In this document: positions 7,122 through 14,395 of the stretch, piece after piece
Position numbering within the stretch: the first letter of the stretch is position 1
How the letters are laid out: every line of letters begins with the position of its first letter
From: Actinomycetota bacterium
Lineage (GTDB): Bacteria > Actinomycetota > Humimicrobiia > Humimicrobiales > Humimicrobiaceae
Length of the DNA: 14,395 nt
Assembly (NCBI GenBank): GCA_028695395.1
Contig: JAQVJB010000007.1
Coordinates: 1-14,395 of the forward strand
Direction of reading: 5' to 3'
Made by a program: the position numbers and the translations under genes
Notes under the pieces: generated by a model
What the model was told of the DNA's origin: nothing
The model's input: only the letters and a program-made list of their open reading frames with translations
Databases searched by the model: none

Positions 7122-8594
7122 TTAAGCTTTAAAATCTTTTTTATTTATTTCCATCAAAATTTTCTTAAATTTATTCCCTCTGTCTTTATAGTCCTTAAAC
7201 ATATCCATGCTTGCGCATGAAGGTGAGAGTATAAAATAACCTCCTTTATCAGTAATATCCAAACCTTTTTTTACTGCTCCTTCAAAGTTATCGGATACCA
7301 TTATTGATTTAAAAAGATTATTTTCCGAATTAAGCAAGTTAAACAATTTGAATCTGCATTTTCCTATCAGAATAATATTTTTGACTTTCCTCTTTAAAAC
7401 AGGTATAAGGTTCGACAGATCCATTCCTTTATCAAGACCACCCAGAATCAGGGTAATATTGCCGGAAAAATTTTCCAGCGCTTTTATTGTGGCATCAGGA
7501 TTAGTTGCCTTTGAATCATTAAAACATTTAACACCTTTAATTTCGCCGACAAATTCCAGCCTGTGAGGCAGTGGAGAAAATTTTTTTATTGATTTTTCAA
7601 TATATTTGTCTTCTACTCCAAAAATCTTAAGCACGCCCAGTCCTGCAAGTATGTTCAATTTATTATGGAACCCTATTAATTGCCTGCAGGAAGAATCAAT
7701 GCTTCCTTTTTTATTTTCTAAATTATAATAAAGGATTTCATCTTTACTGAATAAATTAGAAATTTTATCATTATCAAGTGAAAAATTTATTTTTTTTGAT
7801 TTAATGTCATCAAACATGTCGCTATCCATTATTCTCTGGATATATTCATCATCAATATTTAAAAATAAATAATCTTCTTCTTTCTGGAATCTGGATATAT
7901 TGAATTTGGCTTGTGCATAATTAATCATAGACTTGTGTCTGTCAATATGATCTTCCGTAATATTTAATATAATTGAACAGAAAGGAGCAAAGCTGATTAT
8001 ATTTTCAAGCTGAAAGCTGGAAACTTCTATAATCCGTATTACTTCATCATCTTCAATATATTTTCCAGTATTAACGGAAGGATATTTAAAATTTAAAGTG
8101 TCAATTAAAGGATTGCCGATATTTCCGCAGGTTACCGCTCTTTTTCCTGATTCATTAAAAACAAAGCCCAGAAATGTTGTCAATGTAGTTTTTCCATTTG
8201 TGCCTGTAACCGCTATAGTTTTTCGTTTCTGGTTTTCACTCATGAACTGCCAGGCAAATTCTATCTCGCTTAAAACCGGTATTTTTTTTCTTTTTGCTAA
8301 TTTTATCAATTCATGATCTGACCGGACTCCAGGACTGACAATGAATATATCTATATTTTTCAATAGATTGATTGGAGAAATGTTTTCTTTGCCAATAAAT
8401 AGTTCTACATCAGCATCTTTTGCTAATTCATCAAGATTATTGCTTTTAATATAATCAGGATTTGTATCGAGAGCTTTTATTCTCTTACAAAAAGGATTTA
8501 TTTTTTTTAAAATCGATAATCCGCTTTTACCAAGCCCAAAGACAAAAACATTTTTATTTTTAAGTTCATTGATTAAATTATCTTCTATTATCAT
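7122..8594 (-). CDS. murD: UDP-MurNAc-L-alanine--D-glutamate ligase
   Basis: MurD adds D-glutamate to UDP-MurNAc-L-Ala in the cytoplasm with ATP. The 490 residues contain a Rossmann-like N-terminus (FVFGLGKSGLS, 17-27), VSPGV at 86-90, the P-loop TGTNGKTT at 130-137, EVSSFQLE at 190-197, NITEDHIDRH at 211-220, probable carbamylated Lys230, PHRLE at 343-347, NDSKATN at 359-365 and LSPSCAS at 456-462. The protein is some 40 residues longer than typical MurD (about 440-450). The extra length seems to lie in inserts, one at about 168-185 before EVSSFQ and another at about 255-300 in the central domain. All active-site motifs are present, so it should be functional. The ATG follows mraY by seven bases without a visible Shine-Dalgarno sequence, and the stop is two bases before ftsW. 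Confidence 0.96.
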   Translation of the reverse strand: MIIEDNLINELKNKNVFVFGLGKSGLSILKKINPFCKRIKALDTNPDYIKSNNLDELAKDADVELFIGKENISPINLLKNIDIFIVSPGVRSDHELIKLAKRKKIPVLSEIEFAWQFMSENQKRKTIAVTGTNGKTTLTTFLGFVFNESGKRAVTCGNIGNPLIDTLNFKYPSVNTGKYIEDDEVIRIIEVSSFQLENIISFAPFCSIILNITEDHIDRHKSMINYAQAKFNISRFQKEEDYLFLNIDDEYIQRIMDSDMFDDIKSKKINFSLDNDKISNLFSKDEILYYNLENKKGSIDSSCRQLIGFHNKLNILAGLGVLKIFGVEDKYIEKSIKKFSPLPHRLEFVGEIKGVKCFNDSKATNPDATIKALENFSGNITLILGGLDKGMDLSNLIPVLKRKVKNIILIGKCRFKLFNLLNSENNLFKSIMVSDNFEGAVKKGLDITDKGGYFILSPSCASMDMFKDYKDRGNKFKKILMEINKKDFKA

Positions 8595-8601
8595 TTAATT
8601 A

Positions 8602-9615
8602 TCAGCTAATAAATTTAATGTAGTAAACTGAAAAACCAGCAGCAGCAAATAAAAAACAAATCAGCCAGAATCTGGTTATTACTTTTATTTCAGGCCATCC
8701 CAATAATTCAAAATGATGGTGTATGGGTGCCATCTTAAAAACTCTCCTTTTAAAAATCTTAAAGAACAATACTTGTATGATTACTGAAAGAGTCTCGATT
8801 GTAAATATTCCTCCTATAAGTATTAAAAGGATTTCCTGCTTCAGAAGAATAGCAACAGCCCCTATAAGCCCGCCCAGAGCAAAAGAACCTGTATCTCCCA
8901 TAAATATTTCTGCAGGCGAAGTATTCCACCATAGAAACCCTACGCAGGCAGCAATCGTTCCACTGCATATAACTGCAATATCTATTGCAGGCTCCATGTT
9001 AAATACGGTCCATTCCAGAAAAGCAATGAAAATAAAGGCTGCAAGAACTATGCTTGATGTTCCTGCCGCAAGCCCGTCAAGCCCATCAGTAAGATTAACT
9101 GCATTGGTTGTGCTCATTATTATAAGAACGACTATAAGATAATACCAGTTTCCAATATCAAAGACTGAATTTGTAAAAGGGATAGATATTGTGGTAGGGA
9201 AATCAAGAACAAACTTTGAAAATAGTATAAAATATATGCTCACTAAAAGAAGCAATCCTATTTTTACCCATCCCCTAAGACCTAAATTCCTCTTTTTTCT
9301 AAAACCTATGTAATCATCAATAAAACCTATAAGTCCGCATAATATAAAAATGCTTATAAGAAATATCCCCTCCATACTGAATTCAAAATGGCGGTAGTAC
9401 TTTAAAAGCGCAACGACTATAAAAGCAAGAGTTGTAGATACAATAAAGGCAATACCTCCTATAGTCGGGGTACCTGCTTTTATTGAATGCGACTGTGGGC
9501 CATCTGACCTTATACTTTTCCCGATATTTCTTTTCTTTTGTATCCGTATCAAAATAATCGTTATTAATACAGAAAAAACGCCGCTAACAATTACTGATAA
9601 AAATATCCAATTCAT
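8602..9615 (-). CDS. mraY: Phospho-MurNAc-pentapeptide transferase (lipid I synthase)
   Basis: MraY is the polytopic membrane enzyme that transfers phospho-MurNAc-pentapeptide from UDP to undecaprenyl phosphate, giving lipid I. The 337 residues form about ten hydrophobic segments. The family signatures are complete: HSIKAGTPTIGG at 43-54, the aspartate pair FIDDY at 98-102, NLTDGLDGLA at 174-183, MGDTGS at 239-244, and the MAPIHHHFE loop at 295-303 near the C-terminus. Length and order are normal and no catalytic residue is missing. The ATG is eight bases after the murF stop, behind an A-rich stretch with no Shine-Dalgarno sequence, so translation probably depends on coupling to murF. murD follows after seven bases. 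Confidence 0.97.
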   Translation of the reverse strand: MNWIFLSVIVSGVFSVLITIILIRIQKKRNIGKSIRSDGPQSHSIKAGTPTIGGIAFIVSTTLAFIVVALLKYYRHFEFSMEGIFLISIFILCGLIGFIDDYIGFRKKRNLGLRGWVKIGLLLLVSIYFILFSKFVLDFPTTISIPFTNSVFDIGNWYYLIVVLIIMSTTNAVNLTDGLDGLAAGTSSIVLAAFIFIAFLEWTVFNMEPAIDIAVICSGTIAACVGFLWWNTSPAEIFMGDTGSFALGGLIGAVAILLKQEILLILIGGIFTIETLSVIIQVLFFKIFKRRVFKMAPIHHHFELLGWPEIKVITRFWLICFLFAAAGFSVYYIKFIS

Positions 9616-9623
9616 GTTTTATT

Positions 9624-11033
9624 TTAAATATAGTTAATAATATCTTCCATTAGATTCCCTCGAGAACCTTTTATAAGTACTATATCACCCTTTTTAATAA
9701 TGTCTTTAAGAGATTTTATTAAGGAGTCCTTATCAGGGAAATAATAGCATTCATTATAATTATTTTTGTTATCCGAGAAAACAGAATATGTTTTCTTTGC
9801 CTTACCACCTAAGGCAATTAAAATATTTATCCCATTTGCTGATAAATATTCTCCTAATCCTTCATGAAATTTATCAGATTTGTTACCCAGCTCAAACATA
9901 TCTCCGACTATTGCTACGCTCCTTGATTTTTTTGTTTCAGAAATTAGTTTTAGTGTATCTATTGAGCTTTTAAATGATACAGGGTTAGCATTATAACAGT
10001 CATTGATAACATATTTTCCATTTATTTCAACTATTTCCATTCTTAAATCATCAGGTACAGTTTCTTTTATGGATTCTTTTATAATTTTTATATCAATGCC
10101 TATCTCATAAGAAATAGCTGCAGCAAGCATAACGTTATAAATATTATGAAATCCAGGGATCGGTGATCTCAGTCTGATAATCTTCTTTTTAAAAAGATTT
10201 AAATCAAATTCATAACATGCGTTCTCATCAGCAGAAATATTTGAAAAATTATACTTATAGCCTGGACCATGGCCGCAAGATATTGTTTTACATTCTGAAT
10301 ATTTTTTTAAAACATGGTAATATTCATCATCAGCATTTAATAAAAGCATTCCTTTGTTCTTGTTTATCACTCTGGATATTTCTATTTTTGATTTTGCAAT
10401 TTCTTCAACATTTTCAAAGAATTCAAGATGAGATGGACCTATTCTTGTTATTATCCCATATTTTATATTGCATATAGATGAAAGCTCTCCTATCTGCCCT
10501 TTCGCCCTCATTCCTATTTCAGCAATAAAATATTCTGTATCGCTATCGGTCTCAAATATTGTTTTAGGGATGCCTATTTCATTATTAAAGCTTTTTTTTG
10601 AATAAACAGTTTTCCCGCACTTTTTAAAAATGCTTGCTATGAAGTTCTTGGTGGTTGTTTTCCCGACACTTCCTGTTATGCCAATGGAAACCGGTGAATA
10701 TCTGCTCATATATCCCCTGGCTGCATCCATCAAAAAAGAAAGGCTATTTCTACATTCAATAATCGATATTTCTAAATTATTTTCCCTTACTTTCTTAATT
10801 ACATCAGATATATGTTCATTATTTTTTTCAAAAGCAAAACCAGAAATCCCTTTATCTACAGCCTCTCCAATAAACTTATGCCCGTCAAAATTTGGCCCTT
10901 TAAGTGCAATAAAAAAATCATTCTTTTTGACAGTACGGCTGTCCGTAGAAAAATCAATTACTGATTTTGTTCTTAAAATAACAGGTGCAGAATCAGTCCA
11001 GGAAATCAAATCATCAATATCGATTTTTTCCAT
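9624..11033 (-). CDS. murF: UDP-MurNAc-tripeptide--D-alanyl-D-alanine ligase
   Basis: MurF adds the D-Ala-D-Ala dipeptide made by Ddl to UDP-MurNAc-tripeptide, the last cytoplasmic ligation. With this start the protein has 469 residues, close to the family norm. Motifs: DSR at 31-33, P-loop TGSVGKTTTK (120-129), NNEIGIP (150-156), AEIGMRAKGQI (171-181), probable carbamylated Lys216, DCYNANP (345-351), GDMFELG (377-383) and KGSRGN (455-460). The frame stays open upstream to an ATG at 11144, but that would place 37 extra residues over the conserved 3' end of murE, and they do not resemble a MurF N-terminus. The ATG at 11033 lies four bases after the murE stop, matching the spacing of neighbouring genes. 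A run of six G ends 12 bases before it and may act as a poorly spaced ribosome site. The mraY start is eight bases beyond the stop. Confidence 0.95.
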   Translation of the reverse strand: MEKIDIDDLISWTDSAPVILRTKSVIDFSTDSRTVKKNDFFIALKGPNFDGHKFIGEAVDKGISGFAFEKNNEHISDVIKKVRENNLEISIIECRNSLSFLMDAARGYMSRYSPVSIGITGSVGKTTTKNFIASIFKKCGKTVYSKKSFNNEIGIPKTIFETDSDTEYFIAEIGMRAKGQIGELSSICNIKYGIITRIGPSHLEFFENVEEIAKSKIEISRVINKNKGMLLLNADDEYYHVLKKYSECKTISCGHGPGYKYNFSNISADENACYEFDLNLFKKKIIRLRSPIPGFHNIYNVMLAAAISYEIGIDIKIIKESIKETVPDDLRMEIVEINGKYVINDCYNANPVSFKSSIDTLKLISETKKSRSVAIVGDMFELGNKSDKFHEGLGEYLSANGINILIALGGKAKKTYSVFSDNKNNYNECYYFPDKDSLIKSLKDIIKKGDIVLIKGSRGNLMEDIINYI

Positions 11034-11037
11034 GTTT

Positions 11038-12528
11038 TTATTTGTCCCCCCTGTCCATATTCCATTGCTTGACAATTTCCTGGTCACTGAAATGAATCCT
11101 ATACCCAGAAAATTCCTGATAATCTTCATGCCCTTTCCCAGCAATGACTACAATGTCATTTTTTTTAGCCATTTTGAGTGCATTGATAATAGCTTTTTCC
11201 CTGTCAGGAAGCTTTAGATAATTTATATTCCCGGTATCCCTGACACCTTCTTCTATCATTGCTATTATTGATTCAGGCTCTTCGGACCTGGGATTATCGG
11301 AAGTAATAAATATATAATCAGAGATCTCTCCGGCTATTTTTCCCATTTTTGATCTTTTGCTCTTATCCCTGTCTCCGCCACATCCAAAAACAGATATAAG
11401 CCGGGCATTATTTTTTAGCAAAGATTTTGCAGTCTTTAAAACATTAGCCAAACCGTCAGGAGTATGAGCATAATCAATTATTACTGTAAAATCATTTATC
11501 TCGCTAATCTTTTCAAACCTGCCGCATATTTCATTATCAGATTCAGCTCCTTCTTTGATATTTTTAACATTTAACCCCAGAGATATCGCTGCCCCTGTAG
11601 CAGCAAGTATATTATAAACATTAAAATATCCAGACAGAGGAGACGAGATATCAGTAAATCCTTTACCTTTAAACAAAATATTCATATGTATTCCGGCAGT
11701 GTCGCATATTATATTTTCAGCATAAAGATCCGCATCTTTTGTTTTTGCAGAATAAGTAATGGTTTCCAGGTCAGTCTGCTCATAAAGAATCCTGCCATAA
11801 AAATCATCTATATTAATAATTGCATTATTGCATTTAAAAATATCCCGGTATTCTTTCATAAATAATTTCTTTTTTGTATTAAAATAATTTTCTATAGTCT
11901 CATGATAGTCAAGGTGGTCCTGGGTAAGATTGGTAAAAACAAAAGTTTCAAAACTCATAAAATCAATCCGGTGAAGATCGACAGCATGCGAAGAAATTTC
12001 CATACTTGTATGAGAAACACTTCTCTCTGTACTGCTTTTAAAAAAAATATTCAAGTCAAGTGATTCCGGTGTTGTTCTGTCAAATTTAACAGGATTGTTT
12101 AATATCTCAGATTTGATAGTCGTTATAAATGATGTATTAAGTCCTGCATTTTTCAGCATAGAGTCAAGAAGAAAAGTTGTGGTTGTTTTTCCGTTTGTAC
12201 CTGTTATGCCTGTAATTTTTAATTTATCTGAAGGTCTTCCGTAAAAAACATTGCTGATAGACGCAAGAGCCTTCCTCGGTTGGTTTACCAATATCTGTGT
12301 TATGCCGGGAACTTCTTCAATTTCTCTACTGGATATTACAGCAATTGCACCATTTCCTATCGCATCCTTTATGAAATCTCTTCCATCTTTTTTGAATCCG
12401 GGTATTGCCACAAAAAGAGAGCCCTGAACCACATTTCTGGAATCAAAAGTTATACTTGATATATCTTTGTTGATTCCCCCATATATCTTAATATAATCTA
12501 AATTTTTAATTATTTCTTTTAAATCCAT
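11038..12528 (-). CDS. murE: UDP-MurNAc-tripeptide synthetase, meso-diaminopimelate type
   Basis: This cytoplasmic Mur ligase joins the third stem amino acid to UDP-MurNAc-L-Ala-D-Glu using ATP. The 496 residues show the usual three domains. The N-terminal substrate domain has DSR at 29-31. The central ATPase domain has the P-loop GITGTNGKTTTT (107-118), TTPE at 152-155, EISSHA at 177-182, and the lysine expected to be carbamylated, probably Lys219. The C-terminal domain has DYAHTPD at 352-358, GCGGDRD at 382-388 and GKGHEDYQ at 464-471. The specificity loop reads DNPR at 411-414, the motif of enzymes that take meso-diaminopimelate; lysine-adding enzymes lack that Arg. The ATG is preceded by only a weak, distant AAGGGA. 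The gene follows the longest intergenic gap of the window and its stop lies four bases before the likely murF start. Confidence 0.97.
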   Translation of the reverse strand: MDLKEIIKNLDYIKIYGGINKDISSITFDSRNVVQGSLFVAIPGFKKDGRDFIKDAIGNGAIAVISSREIEEVPGITQILVNQPRKALASISNVFYGRPSDKLKITGITGTNGKTTTTFLLDSMLKNAGLNTSFITTIKSEILNNPVKFDRTTPESLDLNIFFKSSTERSVSHTSMEISSHAVDLHRIDFMSFETFVFTNLTQDHLDYHETIENYFNTKKKLFMKEYRDIFKCNNAIINIDDFYGRILYEQTDLETITYSAKTKDADLYAENIICDTAGIHMNILFKGKGFTDISSPLSGYFNVYNILAATGAAISLGLNVKNIKEGAESDNEICGRFEKISEINDFTVIIDYAHTPDGLANVLKTAKSLLKNNARLISVFGCGGDRDKSKRSKMGKIAGEISDYIFITSDNPRSEEPESIIAMIEEGVRDTGNINYLKLPDREKAIINALKMAKKNDIVVIAGKGHEDYQEFSGYRIHFSDQEIVKQWNMDRGDK

Positions 12529-12556
12529 TTTTTAAATTAATCCCTTAAAGAAAAAA

Positions 12557-12585
12557 ATTATATATTAACTAAAATAATAGTTCTA
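12557..12585 (-). promoter_or_regulatory. Candidate sigma-70 type promoter for murE and downstream genes
   Basis: In the 102-base gap before murE the minus strand carries a perfect TATAAT (12557-12562). TAGAAC lies 17 bases upstream (12580-12585) and matches the TTGACA consensus at only three positions. Transcription would start near 12550, about 20 bases before the murE ATG. The gap is very AT-rich, so a TATAAT match is easily found by chance. Support comes mainly from position, since this is the only gap of more than 25 bases in the run and follows a terminator-like hairpin. Confidence 0.3.
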
Positions 12586-12601
12586 TTAAAAATAAAAATA
12601 A

Positions 12602-12620
12602 ATAAGAAGACAGTTCTTAT
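12602..12620 (-). terminator. AT-rich hairpin with U-rich tract after ftsI (possible terminator or attenuator)
   Basis: Eleven bases after the ftsI stop, the minus strand has a perfect 7-bp inverted repeat, ATAAGAA / TTCTTAT, around a five-base loop (CTGTC). The following stretch (12586-12601) reads TTATTTTTATTTTTAA in the transcript direction. The layout is that of an intrinsic terminator, but the stem has only one G-C pair and would be weak. It may cause partial termination, stabilise a 3' end, or be chance in AT-rich DNA. Confidence 0.35.
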
Positions 12621-12630
12621 AAATATTGCC

Positions 12631-14325
12631 TTAGTTTACTTTCTTCAAAGCAAATTCAACTATTTCTGAAAAAATAGGTGCTGCAACAGTACCGCCCCAT
12701 ATCTCTTCTTCATTGCCCTGAGGCTCATCGATTATTACTACGCATGCAACCTTGGGATTGTCATATGGTGCAAATCCTAAAAAAGATGTTATTACTCTTC
12801 CTTCACTATACCCTATTCCGTTTTTATTTGCTTTTTGTGCTGTGCCAGTTTTGCCACAGACAAGTACGCCATCAACTCCGGCACGTTTTCCTGTACCGTC
12901 TTCCACAACCTGCAGCATCATATCTTTGACACTGTCAGCTGCCATGCTGCTTATTATTTTTATTCCTTCATCAGGAATAATTTTTTCAATATTGCCATTA
13001 TTTTGATGTATCTCCTTTACGACAAAAGGATTGATAAGATATCCTCCATTGGCGATAACGCTTGCAGCTCTTAAAAGCTGTATAGGAGTTACGGAAATGC
13101 TTTGTCCGATAGCAAGAGCACCGATTGTCGAAGCTGGCCAGGTTTTATAGTCCGAAACTATTCCTTTTTCTTCTCCTGGGATATTTATTCCTGTCGTATT
13201 ACCGAACCCATACTTAATAATATTATTATAATAATTCTCATTACCCATAGCTAAAGCAACTGTTACAGCTCCTATATTGCTTGAATATTTTATGATATCC
13301 CCTACTGTATAATCTATTCCATATGTACGGTGAGTCTCTTTTATTATTCTATCTCCGACTTTAATGGTAGGAGCCAGATGGAATAACTGTTCAGGACCTA
13401 CAAAACCACCATCTATCGCTGAAGAAATATTTACAATCTTAAATGTTGACCCGGGCTCATATGTAAAAGAAATAGCAAGATTATTAAAAATTTCCTGTGA
13501 ATAATCTGAATAATTATTTAAATCAAATGTCGGATATTGCGCCATTGAATAAACTTCTCCTGTTTGTGGATTCATTACTATGCATATTGCTTTCGATGCT
13601 TGAAATTGTTCTGCTGCTTCCATAAGTTTTTTCTCGGTAAAATACTGGAGTCCTGAATCAATGGTCAGAACTATATCAGAACCAGAAATAGGGGCAGTGT
13701 AGCTTTCTTCATTTGCTTCGATGATTTTCCCAAATACATCCTTTTCTGCACTGTATTTGCCATCTATCCCTCTTAATAGCTCTTCATATCCCAACTCCAT
13801 GCCTGATAAACCAATATTATCAATACCTGTAAATCCTATAAGCGGACTTGCAAGTTCGTTTTGGGGATAGAATCGTTTACATTCATCTTCTATGTTTATC
13901 CCTTCAAAAGCATATGAGTTTATTATGTCCGCAATATATGTATCTACTTTACGGGCAATATATACAAAACCTCTCTCTTTATCAGAGAGCTTTTCTTTTA
14001 TTATTGCTTCATCAATGCGAAGAAGTTCAGCCATTACCTCTACTATGTAATCTTCGTCTTTTATCAATTTAGGATTTGCAGTAATAGTCTTTTCTACTAA
14101 ACTTGATGCAAGCTCTATGCCAGACCTGTCAAGTATTTTTCCTCTTTTGGATTTTATTATATAATCACCAGTATGCTGATAATCAGCCTCAACCTTATAT
14201 TTATCTGCAAATACATATTGAATATTAACCAGCCTGTAAACTATAAGCCCAAAGACTGTAATAAATAAAAAAAACAGGAAAAAAATCCTTCTCCTGTTAG
14301 CTTTTGTATTATCTTTTCTTATCAT
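12631..14325 (-). CDS. ftsI: Class B penicillin-binding protein, septal transpeptidase FtsI/PBP2B
   Basis: This enzyme crosslinks the peptide stems of septal peptidoglycan outside the membrane, working with FtsW. The 564 residues start with a basic cytoplasmic tail and one membrane anchor (about 13-33). A class B dimerisation domain follows, with its conserved RGKILDR at 61-67. The transpeptidase domain has all three catalytic motifs: STFK at 293-296 (nucleophile Ser293), SSN at 348-350 and KTG at 492-494. The protein ends about 70 residues after KTG, so there are no PASTA domains, unlike many Firmicutes FtsI/SpoVD proteins. The ATG lies four bases after the stop of the preceding ORF and has no clear Shine-Dalgarno sequence; the basic residues just before the membrane segment fit this start. 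Placement before murE and the paired ftsW favour FtsI over the elongation protein PBP2/MrdA. Confidence 0.96.
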   Translation of the reverse strand: MIRKDNTKANRRRIFFLFFLFITVFGLIVYRLVNIQYVFADKYKVEADYQHTGDYIIKSKRGKILDRSGIELASSLVEKTITANPKLIKDEDYIVEVMAELLRIDEAIIKEKLSDKERGFVYIARKVDTYIADIINSYAFEGINIEDECKRFYPQNELASPLIGFTGIDNIGLSGMELGYEELLRGIDGKYSAEKDVFGKIIEANEESYTAPISGSDIVLTIDSGLQYFTEKKLMEAAEQFQASKAICIVMNPQTGEVYSMAQYPTFDLNNYSDYSQEIFNNLAISFTYEPGSTFKIVNISSAIDGGFVGPEQLFHLAPTIKVGDRIIKETHRTYGIDYTVGDIIKYSSNIGAVTVALAMGNENYYNNIIKYGFGNTTGINIPGEEKGIVSDYKTWPASTIGALAIGQSISVTPIQLLRAASVIANGGYLINPFVVKEIHQNNGNIEKIIPDEGIKIISSMAADSVKDMMLQVVEDGTGKRAGVDGVLVCGKTGTAQKANKNGIGYSEGRVITSFLGFAPYDNPKVACVVIIDEPQGNEEEIWGGTVAAPIFSEIVEFALKKVN

Positions 14326-14329
14326 TTTT

Positions 14330-14395
14330 TTAAGGAATAAAGAATGTTAATATCCCTTCCGATACCACTAGAAGAACGTCCTTGATGTTATTTAC
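14330..14395 (-). CDS. 3' end of an unidentified ORF upstream of ftsI (possibly ftsL)
   Basis: On the minus strand one frame is open from the window edge for 21 codons and closes with TAA four bases before the ftsI start. The other two frames hit stops almost at once. The tail reads VNNIKDVLLVVSEGILTFFIP, which is hydrophobic and has no motif I recognise. The four-base gap matches the tight spacing of the other genes here. In most dcw clusters the gene before ftsI is ftsL, a small bitopic divisome protein with very poor sequence conservation, so position is the only reason to suggest it. With 21 residues the frame could also be open by chance. Confidence 0.35.
   Translation of the reverse strand, partial: VNNIKDVLLVVSEGILTFFIP

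Noticed and set aside
8723..9142. Plus-strand open frame of 139 codons
   Set aside because: It is the antisense shadow of the highly conserved mraY core; no promoter, ribosome site or domain supports it.
11034..11144. Upstream extension of murF to the ATG at 11144
   Set aside because: It lies over the conserved 3' end of murE, gives an untypical N-terminus, and the ATG at 11033 fits both family length and spacing.
10630..11217. Plus-strand open frame of 195 codons
   Set aside because: It is antisense to the 5' part of murF and the end of murE, whose minus-strand products have all family motifs. The plus-strand translation shows no recognisable domain.
1..14395. Mobile element, CRISPR, toxin-antitoxin or defence system
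   Set aside because: No inverted terminal repeats, direct repeat arrays, transposase or integrase motifs were seen. The window is filled by conserved dcw genes on one strand with uniform base composition, and gives no sign of horizontal insertion.

Overview
The window is an uninterrupted stretch of a bacterial division and cell wall (dcw) cluster. Every gene is on the minus strand, so transcription runs from the right end (14395) to the left end (1). In transcription order it reads: the last 21 codons of an unidentified ORF (where ftsL would be expected), ftsI, murE, murF, mraY, murD, ftsW, murG, murC, murB, ddl, ftsQ, and the first 237 codons of ftsA, which runs off the left edge. ftsZ would be expected beyond the left edge, and mraZ/rsmH/ftsL beyond the right edge. 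No tRNA, rRNA, mobile element, CRISPR array or phage gene was seen.

The set covers almost the whole route from UDP-MurNAc to lipid II and its use at the septum. MurB makes UDP-MurNAc. MurC, MurD, MurE and MurF add L-Ala, D-Glu, the diamino acid and D-Ala-D-Ala, and Ddl supplies the D-Ala-D-Ala. MraY moves the muropeptide to the lipid carrier, MurG adds GlcNAc, FtsW polymerises and FtsI crosslinks. FtsQ and FtsA are divisome scaffold proteins. MurE has the DNPR motif of meso-diaminopimelate enzymes, and Ddl has the tyrosine typical of D-Ala-D-Ala rather than D-Ala-D-Lac ligases, so a classical mDAP, vancomycin-sensitive type peptidoglycan stem is predicted.

The DNA is strongly AT-rich (about one third G+C by eye), with many A/T runs and AT-ending codons. 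Gene order is that of a complete dcw cluster with murB between murC and ddl. This differs from Bacillus subtilis, where murF, murC and ddl lie elsewhere. The sequence suggests a low-GC, probably anaerobic bacterium, but I cannot name a phylum from it. FtsI lacks the C-terminal PASTA domains common in Firmicutes FtsI/SpoVD.

Most junctions are gaps of 2 to 25 bases or overlaps of 8 to 35 bases, so translational coupling is likely. The one real break is 102 bases between ftsI and murE, which holds an AT-rich hairpin followed by a U-rich tract and then a candidate promoter. Three genes (murC, ddl, ftsA) can only start at TTG and each has a strong Shine-Dalgarno sequence, while most ATG-started genes have none. 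This is a conserved housekeeping locus; I found no undescribed system in it, and the findings are matters of detail.
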